DNA of 64,000 nt. Source: Scolanthus callimorphus (lineage: Eukaryota > Cnidaria > Anthozoa > Actiniaria > Edwardsiidae). The stretch is taken from NCBI GenBank assembly GCA_033964015.1, contig CM066913.1, positions 18,065,854 through 18,129,853 on the forward strand, read 5' to 3'. The notes under the pieces were generated by a model. The model had not been told where the DNA came from. It worked only from the letters and a program-made list of their open reading frames with translations, and searched no databases. Position 1 is the stretch's first letter; each line of letters begins with the position of its first letter. Shown here one piece after another: positions 11,107 to 23,440 of the stretch. The position numbers and the translations under genes are program-made.

Positions 11107-12609
11107 GACTGGTGGGTGCTATTGATGCACTTACATATTGTGCGCCAGTGGTTCACGAAATCGATCCAACCCTGAAATTCTTGAATAAGTCAGATGGCTA
11201 TGATGTCACATGGGCAAGAATGGTAAACTCAGCAGCCAAGTTAAATCAGGCATTATCAGGAGAAAAGATGATCATAATAGGGGATGTATCTCTCCAAAAT
11301 AATAAGCCATATATGAAACACCCATCACAAAACGCACAGAGTAATTTAACGCTTGCGACGTTTCTAGAACAAGCCGTGGCATCTAATAAAGGCATCAAGC
11401 TTAATTTCCATGACGACTCTACAGTTCTTCCAGCACTTCAAATTATTCAAAATGTGACATCAGGACAGGATAACCCCATATGGCTACATGCAGGGGTGTT
11501 GCCCCTCCCATCTTGCACCCAGGGTTGCTCGCAGCCCCTTTCAGCACCAACCTTTATTAACCTCTGCAAACAATATGCACCTAATGCAGTGATATCTCTG
11601 GGATGGGCTTCTGGGAATGTTGCCTCTAACACACAGGGCTACTCCTGGCAAGAAGAACTCCAGATGGGCAAGCTCATTTATGATATCAACCAACCTGGCA
11701 ATGTACAAGTACATGCCAACCTGATCAAGATACCTGCTCACGTAGAAACCAGAGAAGCTCCAATCGATTGGCTAATGGACCTTGTGCAAAATAACACAAT
11801 AATCATAACTATGGGAGAGAATGAGACTTTGCATACTGCTGAAGATTTGGCTGAGCTCAGGAAAATTCATTTTTGGGAAAAAGCTAGAATCTACTATGAT
11901 CTTTCAATAGCTCAGTGGAGCACCTTTCAAGCTGCAGAGAAACGTAAAACATATGGTTTTAGTTTTGACAAGAATCCTTGGAAAGTATACTTTGTTTCTG
12001 ACTGCAAGGATGTTTTGGTGGGAAAGGAGTTCATTATGTTTAGCGGAGCTGGTGGTTGGGTCTCCACAGTGGAGGAGTTAACAGCAAAAGGTTTAGAAAG
12101 CAGGCATGCCACCATTGAAGTATCATTTCTAGACTTAGGTGCTTCAAATCCGCAGCAAAACTTTACCATTTTTGTTGGCTCAGATGGGCTTTCTGGAAAT
12201 GAAGCCACTGTGGGTCCAAACACAGGCCTACGCTTTACCTTTGGAGCAATGGTGAATTCTCTATCATTGGTGCTGGTGGTAGTGAGCCAGTAAATAGCAC
12301 AAAAAACATAACAGACCCAAACAGAAATTATACTGTTTCATTTTGGTACCATCCCAAACTGTCAACTGTCTCCTTTACCGTTCAAAGCAGATCAAACTTC
12401 ATGAGCTCAGAGGATAAGACGTTTAAGGGGCTTGAATTTCTAAATACCATGTTGTTATGGGTAGTGAAGACATGGGTGGAGGTGGGGTAATGACAAAGCT
12501 AACTAGTGCTATCGCTTTGCCTGGTGGTGCTGGTGGGTCTGAGCAATGCAAAGCTGGTGGTGCCATTTATTTGTTCATGCTGCTATTACTTTTTGTCTGG
12601 CTAGGATAA
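11107..12609 (+). CDS. FAM151/menorin-like protein, main 3' exon, two frame changes
   Basis: The exon follows acceptor TTTATAG|GACTGG. Its first 390 residues match the FAM151 (DUF2181) pattern: a 'DGYDVTWARMVNSAAKLNQAL' region, IIIGDVSL in place of the usual EADVSL, KHPSQNAQSNLTLATFLEQA, SNKGIKLNFHDD, PIWLHAGVLPLP and VISLGWASG. The family is related to PLC-like phosphodiesterases; menorin acts outside cells in worm dendrite patterning, but the activity is not settled. The long ORF stops at 12293, yet homology-like sequence continues after a one-base shift near 12237-12242 (SNGEFSIIGAGG, NYTVSFWYHPK). It shifts again near 12437-12440 (SKYHVVMGSEDM) and ends at 12609 with a hydrophobic tail, AIYLFMLLLLFVWLG, a GPI-anchor signal or membrane segment. 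The upstream signal-peptide exon was not found; this exon needs one base from it. Confidence 0.75.
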
Positions 12610-12882
12610 GTCAAGACCAATGTGAAAAAGAGATGATCCGGTCATAGGTGCCCTTGTGTTACCAGATCACTTTTATTGTATGAGTTTCTAAACTTGCCGG
12701 CCAAAGCAATCTAACTGGGAACATCCTGTTAGATCAGCCTTCAGGTAGAGTAAGGTAGTGTAGAACAGGAGCTTACGAATTATGAGCACCTGGTACACTG
12801 GTACACAAAATACAGCTTTATTGTGCCTGAAGTACCCAGTGCCTGATTTGGTATTTTTAGACAATTTCCAAGACCCGCACCT

Positions 12883-13005
12883 TTTTACCCGCACCCGCAC
12901 CTTTTACTCGCACCCGCACCTTTTTGCGGGTAAAAAGGTGCGGGTGCGGGTAAAAAGGTGTGGGTGCGGGTGCGGGTAAAAAGGTGCGGGTGCGGGTTTT
13001 ACTCG
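12883..13005. repeat. Palindromic GC-rich minisatellite
   Basis: Units of 'acccgcacc(ttttt)' on the left half are answered by 'ggtgcgggtaaaaa' on the right half, so the array folds back on itself around 12935. Confidence 0.7.
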
Positions 13006-13039
13006 CGACCCCGACCATTAGACAGACTTAAATCTAGCA

Positions 13040-13630
13040 AGTGGTGGAACGCGTTTTTAAATTTTATGAAGTTCCATTGAAAATCTTATTAGTGGTAGTT
13101 GGTATAAATACGCGGATATTTAGGTTATTAGAGAGAGATTAGATCGAAGATGAGCAAGTGAGTAAAGACGCGAAGCAGTCGAGACGGTCAACAGGAGTCG
13201 GCTTAAGTCTTGTGCGTTAGCTGTGTTTTGTTAGTCCGTTGTAAGTAGTTCCGAAGATTAGTTTTTCGGATTTCAAGTATTCATAGAGAGTTTTCGAACG
13301 AGATTTCTATGCGCAAGTGTTTCTGTCAGAGTAAGCATATTGGGACTGTGAAACAGTTTTCAGAAAAGTTTTCGGTATTTCGAGTCGTATGAGAGTTTCG
13401 TTGGCTTTTAATAGTTTGGTTAGAACTGCTCGCAGATCTTGACATTTTTATCGTTTTTCATGTTCAGTTATTTCAGTTTAGGTTCCTGGCGTGTTCTTAT
13501 GTTAGTGTCAATTTGTTTTTTACAAGGTTGTTGCCCCGTTGTTGCACTAATAATAATAAAGTGTAGTGTATGTCGAGCGTGTATGTCATGAGGCTCGGGC
13601 TCGCGCTACCCCTCTCTGTGTTGACGTAAA
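13040..13630 (+). mobile_element. Possible solo LTR
   Basis: A TATA-like box (ggtataaata, about 13101) is followed by about 450 bp without ORFs and a polyadenylation-like AATAAA (about 13556), the order found in a long terminal repeat. I found no second copy and no clear target duplication. Confidence 0.25.
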
Positions 13631-13639
13631 ACAAAGTAT

Positions 13640-14438
13640 GTTATGTTATCAGAAAAAAACATCTAACTTACATATGTGTTTCTGGTGTATGGTATAGAAA
13701 AAGCCCCCAGCAAGTCCACGATGAGTGACCCAAGAACGTTACTCGAACGTTACATTTGGACGTTTTGACTGGGTGGTCTACTTATAAAGACACTGGGAAT
13801 AGGGAATTCCACATTGGATGTTTTACAGGGACTGTACGCGAGGAGCTGGGAATACGGCAATGCTGCGCAAACGTTTTGAAGATGCACTGAATTACATCGA
13901 ATAATGCGTTACGATTACTCAAAGACCGCATGTTTACGAACGTACACCTTACAGGCGCGACACCCGAATTCCAAAAGCGACCCTTCGATATTTAGAAAAA
14001 AGGCGGTGCTGCTAATCGTAAATCATTCCTTGCTGGAATTCAGCTTGTTTGTTATTGTTTTCAAAATATTTGCGCGATTACTAGTGCGTCTCACCCGCAC
14101 CCATGAGTTCTCCATGCGATAAGTCTGAGCCAAGAGCTGAAACATTCCATACAGATGGCGCAGAGATTTGCTTTCAAAACGGAATAGCAGTGTTAGCGCG
14201 TGGATTTTGTGGACATCAAAGGCAGGGATACCGATAAGAACTTCTGAAACGTCGCTTCTAACCCGTAAAACCACCTAGGTTACTTTTTTTGTGTGATCCG
14301 GACAATTTATGCGCGTGTACTTTGAATGAATTCAGTTTTGATAGACTGCTTGCAATCCCTTCTTTGGCGAACGTCCGTGAAAACGAGCCCGTGAAAAGCG
14401 TTTCTACCCTACGGCGCGTTCTCACACCTTCGACTCCC

Positions 14439-14440
<2 letters not shown>
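13640..14440. other. No gene recognised
   Basis: Short ORFs only. At 14340-14370 a copy of the end sequence 'tagactgcttgcaatcccttctttggcgaa' appears, the same end as the element at 49081. Confidence 0.5.
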
Positions 14441-14475
<35 letters not shown>

Positions 14476-14583
14476 CTCACATATTTTTGGTCGGGGATGA
14501 TCGTCAGAAATTTTCAGTTTCACCCCTAAGAGATACAAAACATGGCGGGCCATGGCGTGGCTCAAAAAATTTGTTACCCTACC
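14441..14583. mobile_element. Poly-G-tipped element, family 1, truncated
   Basis: About 31 G, then the family's inner end (tttttggtcggggatgatcgtcag) and body (caaaacatggcgggccatggcgtgg). The right half is missing; the sequence passes into unrelated 'ccgggaatggga' repeats. Confidence 0.6.
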
Positions 14584-15480
14584 GGGAATGGGAATCAAGA
14601 TGCTTAAACGGGAACGGGATTTTTCAAATCTCCCCTTGTATATCCTAATAAAAATTAATTTATCTCATTTTTCGCATTTGAGACTGTTCAACGGACTTCA
14701 ACCAGAAAATAGAATTTTACTGATCCCTCGCAATCTGCGAGGTTTTCGGCCAACAGCGGTTTGATAATTTGCATAGGCCTTTTTTAAATGGCGGATCCAC
14801 TATTTAAATAGAATCGTATCTCTTTTGTGTCAAAATGAGGACGACATATCATACGGGCAGAGAATTTTTGTTTGGAATCTTTTTATTTAGTGGGCGAGCG
14901 AAAGGGGGAGGAACTCTCGAAAGAAGCCTGAAAGGGGGGTCACTATAGAAATTTTGTACGTAGTTATTCCAGTATCTTCTATACCATTTGTATTTTTCTT
15001 GTTCCTTCTTGCGCGCATAAGGAAAATTATACCGTAAGCGGTGAGATCGACGTTAAGCATACTGAAATTCGTCATTTGGGCAGCAATAATAACAATTTTC
15101 GTCATTTGCGGCGTGCATGAAGAATAAAACCTACAGGCCGTTTATTGACTATATACAAAAAATGCAATGTTCATCGACCTTCTCTTTGAGGCTTGAAGAA
15201 CTGTGTTAATCGAAATCAGGCCTGCCTGAACATTCCTCGAGTCAGCTAACGGCTTATAGACATATTAAATTCGTTTAAAATGTGTCGATAAATTGAGAGT
15301 ACCAAGAGATAGTGCCCATAAAAGCAGAAATCTCAATTTCAACATCGCAGTTTTCGCGCGCCGGGATTTTAACTATTGATCCTACCGGGACCGAGATTTT
15401 ACCTACTGGGAACGGGATTTTGCCCAAACAACGGCCGGGAAACGGGATTGCCCCACCCCCCTCCCCCCTTTCAGGACCCT
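14584..15480. other. No gene recognised; 'cgggaacggga' repeats
   Basis: Variants of 'accgggaacgggatttt' occur at the left (14580-14630) and right (15360-15460) ends, suggesting a further decayed element. No coding sequence supported. Confidence 0.4.
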
Positions 15481-15483
15481 GCC

Positions 15484-15595
15484 TCTAGGCTCGGTTCCCA
15501 CATGGCCGTCGTAACGTCGCGTGCGCGATTGCTCCACTGAGAAGGGATAGGATCACGGGCGCACCGAAACCCCCACGACTGGAAACCGAGCCTAG
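15484..15595. mobile_element. Short MITE with CTAGGCTCGGTT ends
   Basis: CTAGGCTCGGTTCCCA at the left end is inverted at the right as TGGAAACCGAGCCTAG. Confidence 0.5.
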
Positions 15596-16523
15596 GACTC
15601 CTCCCTCTCCTATTCATTTTTGATTCGCGCGGCCCAAAGCTCGCCCGAGCTTCTCGTCGGTTGAAAAAGAAACGCTTGCTACGCAGGCTAATTATGTCCA
15701 GCTCGTTTCTCAGACAGGAACGGTCATTTACTCAGGAAAAAAACGTTTGAAAGTTACGATCTGAAGTTCTTCAAAACTATATGAACAATTTTCGTTACGT
15801 CCCATGTACTTCCAATAATGAACGATTCCAGCTATAACGCAAGATGTGGGACATTTGTCGAACAAACTGTTGAAAAAGCGTGCGCTGCATTCTGGTAGTT
15901 GTGGGACATGGCTTGAGCATTTCAGAGGGAATTTCAGAGCATTTCTAATAAAGAAAAGCGCGCGCTTATAGCTGGAATCGTCCATTGGCCACTCAAATTC
16001 TAAATATTCACCTGTTTAGTTAGGTAAGTGGTGAAGAAAAACGATCATCAAATGGAAACGCTGAAAATGGCGCATTCGAAATGTAAAGTTAGACTGCTTG
16101 CACTAGACTGCTTACTTCAAGCCACCGGCGCTCGTTTTCACGCGCTCGTTTTCACGGAAGTTCTGCAAGCAGTCTAATGTAAGTGTGCGTGCGTGCGTGC
16201 ACTCGTTTTAGAAATGCCCTATGCACTCATTCTAGCGGCACCCATTGCCTAGGAGCGTCCATCTAGGGGTAGGAGGTGTAACAGGGTATTGGAAGGGATA
16301 AAGCGGCAGGTCTGACGTCATTTTTAGAACAATAGATTTGCCGCTTGAATAAACTTCTCTTAAGAAAGCAGTGACGCAAGCTCAAGATTTGCGTGAAAAC
16401 TTGAAACTAAAAATTTCATACAGGCCTCATTTTTCCAATACATTTTTCCAATACATTTTTCATACAGGCCTCATTTTTCCAATACGCTGTTACACTGTGA
16501 CCAAAACCTGATATGGATGCTCC
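15596..16523. other. No gene recognised; small hairpin at 16090-16180
   Basis: The pair 'tagactgctt' and 'caagcagtcta' (about 16091 and 16168) flanks two copies of 'gcgctcgttttcacg'. At 16430-16490 a short duplication of 'catacaggcctcatttttccaatac' is seen. Confidence 0.4.
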
Positions 16524-16898
16524 TTGGTAATGGGCCTTTATCACGCAATATTGATTAATAATATATAATAGTTATCAGAAAATGAAATCCAGTATTCAAT
16601 TCTACACATCCGTATTAGAAAAATGCAAAGTTTGGTGAAGATTGCTTCAATACTGACTGAGATATGAATTTTCAAAACTTCGTATTCTGGCTTATTTTTA
16701 ACAAGAAATGTATGGGAAAATAAATCGAAACGAGGCTGGACGGGCATCGATGCCCGTCCAGCCTCGACTTGACGTATTTGCCCATACATTTCTTTGTAAA
16801 AAGTAAGTCAGAATAGGAAGTTTTGAAAATTCATATCTCAGTCAGTTTTCAAGTAATTCTTTTGAACTTTGCAGTTTTACTAATACGGATGTGTAGAA

Positions 16899-17396
16899 TT
16901 GGAAACCAACCAATATGTCTTACCCAACTTGACATATTGCCACCTTGTTTGGCACTTCTCAAAGGCTTCGGACACACGCAAACTGGAACGCCTACAAGAG
17001 AGAGCGCTTAGGGCTGTCTATAGAACTCACACAGATAGTTACGACGACCTCCTCAAAAAGGCCAGGCTGCCTACCCTCCAAAACAGGCGCCTTCAAGACA
17101 TTGCTATTTTAATGTATAAAGTAAAGTACGGCCTTGCCCCGTCTTGCATATCTCAGCTCTTTGAGCTTAAGTCAAACTACCGTTCCCTTAGAAATAGTGA
17201 CTTTACTAAGCCCCGGTTCAACACTACTTTCGGTAAACATTCCTTGAGATTTCTTGGCCCGACCATCTGGTCGAAACTCAGCACTACCCTTAGAAATGCG
17301 CCTAGTCTGAATAGTTTTAAAGCTAATATTAGGAAGATAGATCTTGCGGGTTTCCTCGATAACAACGATAATTGTTGTGGTCTTTGCACCTCCTAG
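16899..17396 (+). pseudogene. LINE (non-LTR retrotransposon) reverse transcriptase, C-terminal fragment
   Basis: About 160 residues match the end of Jockey/CR1-type reverse transcriptase ORFs: NLTYCHLVWHFSKASDTRKL, LERLQERALRAVY, YDDLLKKARLPTLQNRRLQD, MYKVKYGLAPSCISQLF. The polymerase core is absent, so this is a 5'-truncated copy. The 3' part runs to an (ATTT)n tail at 17703-17730, as expected for a LINE end. Confidence 0.75.
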
Positions 17397-17702
17397 CGTC
17401 CTAGGTGTCGTGCTGGTAGACCGCGGCGGTTACCGTTGTTGTCTCACGAAACCTGCACGATCTCATCTAAATTTGAATTTAATATAGATGCATATGCATG
17501 TTATATTCATTGTAAAAGTTATTGTAAATAGATCATCACCCTCCATCTGTTGTAAATAGCCCTCCCAATCCATTGTAAATAGTCTTCCTAGTAAATAGAG
17601 TAGTATAGGAGTAATTTAGGAATATTTCTTTTTCGTTTATATTCTGTTGTGTCCCCCATTAGCCAATCATGGCTAAATAATATTGACACGTTAATAAAGT
17701 CT

Positions 17703-17730
17703 TTATTTATTTATTTATTTATTTTTTATT
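17703..17730 (+). repeat. LINE 3' tail, (ATTT)n
   Basis: A run of 'attt' closing the LINE fragment just before the foldback arm resumes. Confidence 0.7.
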
Positions 17731-17806
17731 TAAACTGGATTTCATTTTCGGATAACTATTATATATTATTAATCAATATTGCGTGATAAAGGCCTATGGT
17801 AATCAT

Positions 17807-18005
17807 TAGCCGTATTCACAATAGAGACGGAAAACTCGTCTGACACGAGTTTCTCGTCAGAAAAAGTTGTCTTATGTTAATTCTGCTCAGCAACACTTGC
17901 TTGTTATCTGTCTAAACTTTCTCCTTCAAAAAAAATTTTCGCGTGATATCACAGGCGAGAAACTCGTCTCAGTCGGGAAACTCGTCTCTAGTGTGAATTC
18001 AGCTA
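17807..18005. mobile_element. MITE with TAGC...GCTA ends
   Basis: Left TAGCCGTATTCACAATAGAGACG is nearly inverted at the right (CGTCTCTAGTGTGAATTCAGCTA). Inside, 'gaaactcgtct' recurs in both orientations. Confidence 0.5.
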
Positions 18006-18020
18006 TTCTTTTGTTTCATT

Positions 18021-18270
18021 AAGCCGGCTTTTCACTAGTGAAATAAGCGGAGACGGAGACGTAAGAGTTTACGTTTGTGTGAAAATCGACGTGACGGTAG
18101 ACGACGTAAGCGTAAGCGGAGACGTAAGAAAAAGGAAACCTTCCGTTCTGCTTCCTTCACGCTTACGTCTCCTTCTCCGTCTCCGTTCTTTGATTTTCAC
18201 ACGAACGTCTAGCACGTCTCCGTCGTCTCCTTCTCCGTCTCCGCTTACTTCACTAGTAAAGCGGCGACTT
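18021..18270. mobile_element. Foldback MITE rich in 'ggagacg'
   Basis: Left half 'ttcactagtgaaataagcggagacggagacgtaag' is inverted in the right half 'gtctccttctccgtctccgcttacttcactagt'. No coding capacity. Confidence 0.5.
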
Positions 18271-18503
18271 TTAATATAAATATTTGTGCCGTGCTGAATG
18301 CGACCTCCATTCTGAGTGAGACCTCTTACGTCACTGAAAAATGGATGGCCAATAAGCTTGCGTGTAAGTATTGCCGACCAATAACTACGTCATACTGCTT
18401 GTAGATGGCCGCCGAACGATGCCAAAAATGCTAAACAATGTTCGCACAAATGGCACTTGGTCGATCCTGCAAACGTTAACAATCAGTTTTATTAGTAAAC
18501 TAC

Positions 18504-18572
18504 ATGCGATGCCCTACGAATAGCAAAGCTATTCTAGACAATGCAACGACTAAGAAAAAGCACAGAGAAAAG
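18504..18572 (+). CDS. Possible first coding exon of an unidentified gene
   Basis: ATG opens 23 codons (MRCPTNSKAILDNATTKKKH...) that end at a strong donor AAAAG|GTAAGC in phase 0. A candidate later exon at about 20418 (VEDEVLPSTFQ..., acceptor TTTGACACAG) has matching phase, but neither piece shows a known domain. It could be chance. Confidence 0.25.
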
Positions 18573-18622
18573 GTAAGCTAAGCTTAAACTGACGAACAGT
18601 ACTCCAAGTACTCTACAATCAA

Positions 18623-21600
18623 ATGCAAAATGTTGGAACACTTTGTCGAGAGATCACTCTCTCCCTGGTGAGGGGAAGGAAGGACTGGGTGTTCCTACGA
18701 CTTATGCATTTGGTCGTAGCTTCGCCAACTATAAGTGTAATTAATACACTAGTAATATTTTTGAAGGACTCAGAATATAGACTGAGCAAGCTTATATCGC
18801 TTTGCGGTGCATCTATTATGGTAAGCTTACTGTATGTCATAGCCAAACAACAACAACAATAATTAAGCGCTTTTTGTAATAAGAGAAAAATATTACACAA
18901 TCTGTAAAACTTAAATATTATATTTTATAAAGGAACATAAGCGCTGCCACTTAAATTTAAAAATAGTCAGTGACTAGTCAAAGTACACCCACAAACGACA
19001 AACATCCTTCCTAACATTTCACTCATGGTCATGTGGGAGCCATCATGTGAAAATGTCATGGTTCTTGTCATAATCTTATCATGTTCTCTTGTCTTAAACC
19101 ACAACGCTTCAAGCACATGCAAGTGTGTTATCTCAGAATTGTGAAGATAACATGATATTTTGACATGACTGTGAAGACAAACTATAAGCTTAATATTGTT
19201 TCTATCTTCTATCAACTGGAAAACAGTTATACGTAAACAACTGCCTCTTCCTCCCATTCTGGCTAGACTGCAGAATGTACCCCCTCATTCCACGTCACTA
19301 AGTTGAATACTGGTATGAATAGATCCTTTGTTTTATGCTGCCACATAGATAAGAACTTCCAATGAGAGAGATGCAAGTTAGTGAGGGGGTATTCTGCTGT
19401 CACTCCCCATTTCTATACTATAGACTCCATGCAGTGTCCTCAGATTTGTTAGAGACTTGACTATTTTGTGTTTCACACACTCCAGTCCTAAGATGACTGC
19501 CCTAAAGCAGGTAAATCTCTTTCGAACTCTATAATTTGATTTTGTGTAAGCTACTTTAATGAAAACTCAAAGCACATCCAAATGGTTACTGTGAGTCTGT
19601 GATAAGGGATAAAATATTTATTGCCTGTGCATGCACACACACCTCTGAGAACCAATAAGGAAACACAAATATTTTATCGTACCCTCTAGGATAAAGTAAA
19701 TGGTAAAATTTACACTGATTGCACCCTGAATGTGTAGTACACTTTAAGGTATCCTGTGAAAGCACAGACAGCCCAAGTACAGTGGTCTTCAATGACTATA
19801 AAAAGATATTTATAGTGTTTATGTGGTTTTGTATAAGAGTAATCAATAAACTCACAAAAAACACTAAATTTTATACCTGTTCAATTTAAAACAAAAAATC
19901 CCCAAAAGTAAAATAGTGGTTTGTCTCTATATTGAGCCAAATGATTTTTGGTGTCTGCATCCATTAATTATCTTTCCGCTCTATGTTCAGATGTTGTGTT
20001 TCAACGTTTTAGAGACTCAAATAACAAACTAGCACTTTCGGCCCCTAGGACCAATTATTTAAAGAAAAGTTTGTGTTATTGCGGTGCAGATCTTTGCCTC
20101 ATTATGAATTGATAATACTAGTGTACGAGTTGTGCTTAACAACTAGTTTCACTTTCAGTACCATTATTGTTGCACTTTTAATGTGACATATTGTATTTTA
20201 TTCCTATTATTTATATTTATAACATGGAAACCAGATGTGAACTTATGTATAACAGCTGCCACATAAACCTGTGTCTAAATAAAGTTTATATATGTATGTC
20301 ATCTTCCAGGATGTTTTTTCTAGTATGACCATTCACACCCTAGAAAATGAAAGCCATATTCATCAATTAATCACATCTGTGTTGTTATTATTAATTTCCT
20401 TATTGGTTTGACACAGGTAGAGGATGAAGTACTCCCTTCCACTTTCCAGGTTACTATCAACACTTTACACAGCTTCTGCCAGTCATCACAACCCCCTTCT
20501 ATGAAGAGGGTTGGCAGTCCATCAAGAATATATTTAAGTACATGGTGTATAGGTTTTGTAATACATGAAACAATCTCCCTCAGTAGAAGAGCATAATAAC
20601 TCCATGGTATAAGGCTAGCGGATATTAGAAATGTGAGAATGGGAAAAATAAATGTAATTGTTTTCGTTACTACTGCTCTTGTTACTGTTTGAAAGACCAT
20701 TTCCAAATACCAGTACTGATGTCTAGTCCACATAGACGTCTAACATGTGCTGACATGTGAAAGGCTGCAAAACAATCCCTGTAATATCACAAACATTGGT
20801 AAAGAGAGAAATTTTTATTTTCCGAGGGGGTCTAACCCTACTAAGAAACCAGGGAACCCTTTTTCCGAGGGGATGGTTGATTAATTCCGAGGGGGTCAGA
20901 ACAGAAATACACTCTTCCTTGGAATTTCTGAGAGGGGTCATGAATGAAATGTTTTCTTTTCCGTAGATGTCTCTGTGGGGGCTAGTAGTCAAAATGACCT
21001 CTTCTGTCGGGAAGGGTGCGGATGGTTAATTGAATGGCCCGCATTGCTACGCGCCTGCTAAATTCAACGTTGTGAAGGGCGACTGGCGATCTTTTGCTTT
21101 GAATCAAACCAAAACGCTGGATCGATTGAGCTGCTTCAATGGGTCAACATCGGGTGCAATAGCAACCAAAATGATTTTAAGAGGGTCCTTTCCAGGTCAT
21201 TGAAAACCTGGAAAGTCGTGGATTTTAGAAATGCCCTTTTCTAGGCCGGACAGTCATCAGATTTTGAAAGCCTGTAAACGTTGCCTTTCTGGCCTAGAAT
21301 GATTAACGTTCTAGCTCAATAAAATTGACATACACGAGAATCGCGAAACTCAACAGTGAATTTTGAGGTCGTATAGCAATGTTCAACTCCCAACTACAAT
21401 ACGTACCCTGTTAAGTTTAGTCCTATTCGGAGTTCAATCAAAGTGGTCAGAGAGAGAATCGGGATCGATCTTAACATCTTGTGGCATAGGCGGCTGACCG
21501 GGGCGGGGGGGGGGGGGGGGGCAACACCACTTTTTGAAGCTAAGCCAGATATATTTTTTGTATTTACACGTAAAGAAGAAAGGGAACAGAAGTGTGTCCT

Positions 21601-22300
21601 TTTTTTTTGACATTATGCTCAGAGAACGTATGGGTTAAGACTAAATTGTGACATATTTTCATCAAAATGCATACTAGGTAAAAACATGAAAAAACGAAAT
21701 TACGTGCCTCTTCGGCATCCCCACTTTTTAGGGTGCTCCGCCTCCCCTCTTTTGTGAGACAGACAGACAGAAATTTTATTGGCACCTTGATGTAATCCTA
21801 ATAAATAATCCTAATACTAATTCTGCTGCCAATGAGAAGGAGCTAAATTCACCATCCAATGATATGAGGCCCCGAAGCTCCGCCTTTGGGACTGACGTTT
21901 TTGATTGATAGAACTGAAAATCCTAGAGAGTGTCCACAGGGTGAAGTTTCAGCAAGAAACAGAGCAAGAGGCATAATGAACTACCATTGAAAGAACCCAA
22001 AAACTACTTCAAAACTTGGTTCGAAAACACGGAAACTTCACCCTGGGACCAGAGTAAACAGACCCCTAAGATCCTAAGAGGTACGTCCAATCTCGGAAAA
22101 ATTTCAACTTTTCGAATTTTACCCCCTCAAACGTAGGTCTGACGAACACCCCCGCCCCAAATACGTCATTTTTCATATTTTTACAGGGACGGTCAATTTT
22201 CAGGATAGAAAGAACTAGTTTTAAATATGTATATATTAAAGACATAAACTAAAAATATGTGTGATTAATAGAAATGCCTAGGGCCTAAATGGTACTCTGA
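18623..22300. other. No confident gene; assorted ORFs and simple sequence
   Basis: Short ORFs on both strands (for example a hydrophobic one at 20371-20733, minus) lack domains or convincing splice frames. 20820-20940 holds repeats of 'tccgaggggg(t/a)'. A run of about 23 G, broken once by a C, lies at 21498-21521, and an 'agacagac' repeat at 21759. Confidence 0.4.
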
Positions 22301-22302
22301 AA

Positions 22303-23199
22303 GGTAGTACGATAGGCCTTGGTTAAAAGGCTTCACATTCTGACTCCCGTTAACCAAGAGTATGAATACGGTAGTACCTTGGTTATAAGGCTTCACATCA
22401 GACTCCCCTTAACCAAGGACGCAAGTACGATAGTACCTTGGTTAAAAAACTTCACATTCTGACTCCCGCTAACCAAGGGTGTAAGTACAGTACTACCGTG
22501 TTCTAAGGCTTCACATTCTGACTCCCGTTAACCAAGGACGCGAGTGCGGTAGTACGGTGGCTATAAGGCTTCACATTCTGACTCCCAAACCAAGGGTATG
22601 AGTACGGTAGTACCTTGGTTAAAAGGCTTCACATCAGACTCCCCTTAACCAAGGACGCAAGTACGATAGTACCTTGGTTAACAGGCTTCACATTCTGACT
22701 CCCGTTAGCCAAGGGTATGTACGGTAGTACCGTGTTGGCTTCACATTCTGACTCCCGTTAACCAAGGACGCGAGTGCGGTAATACCTTGGGTATAAGGCT
22801 TCACATCTGCTCCCATTAACCTAGGACAAAAGTACTTTAGTACCTTGGGTATAAGGCTTCACATTCTGACTCCCGTTAACCAAGGGTATGAGTACGGTAG
22901 TACCTTGGTTATAAGGCTTCACTATTAGACTCCCGTTAACCAAGGGTATAAGTACGGTAGTGCCGTGGTTATAAGGCTTCACTATTAGACTCCCATTAAC
23001 CAAGGGTATGAGTACGGTAGTACCGTGGTTATAAGGCTTCATTATTAGACTTCCGTTAACCAAGGGTATAAGAAAGGTAGTGCCGTGGTTATAAGGCTTC
23101 ACTATTAGACTCCCGTTAACCAAGGGTATGAGTACGGTAGTACCGTGGTTATAAGGCTTCACTATTAGACTCCCGTTAACCAAGGGTATGAGTACGGTA
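22303..23199 (-). repeat. 60-bp satellite, block A (minus orientation), about 15 units
   Basis: Reverse-oriented copies of the same 60-bp unit as the large block. Units near 22303-22800 are more diverged ('cttcacattctgactcccgtt') than those near 22850-23199. The minus strand stays open from 23207 to 22821 simply because 60 is a multiple of three. Confidence 0.85.
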
Positions 23200-23440
23200 G
23201 CAATCACTGCCCGAGTATTGAAACAGGGAGATATTCAAGGTCATACAATCCCACTGAAGAGCGCATTTGCCCCCTTTGTCATGAGGGCATGGAGAATGCA
23301 TTTCATCAGAAATATTCTGATTCATCTCATAATTACCAAATGCAAAATGTACGACTGACGTGATCTTCGCAAAATTCTTAGCTTCCCCTCTAAACAGCAC
23401 TGGAGATCACACAATACTCCGTCAAAAGCAAGTATCCCCC

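Larger units (their letters stand above)
16532..17795. mobile_element. Foldback (hAT-like) element split by a LINE fragment
   Basis: Two arms of about 215 bp form a near-perfect palindrome centred on 16748/16749 (GGACGGGCATCGATGCCCGTCC). The ends read GGGCCTTTATCACGC on the left and GCGTGATAAAGGCCT on the right. Candidate 8-bp target copies are TTGGTAAT (16524-16531) and ATGGTAAT (17796-17803). The right arm is cut at about 16903 and resumes at 17733 with a LINE fragment between. Confidence 0.65.

Noticed and set aside
12688..12979. ORFs over the 'acccgcacc' repeat
   Set aside because: Low-complexity palindromic minisatellite with no protein features.
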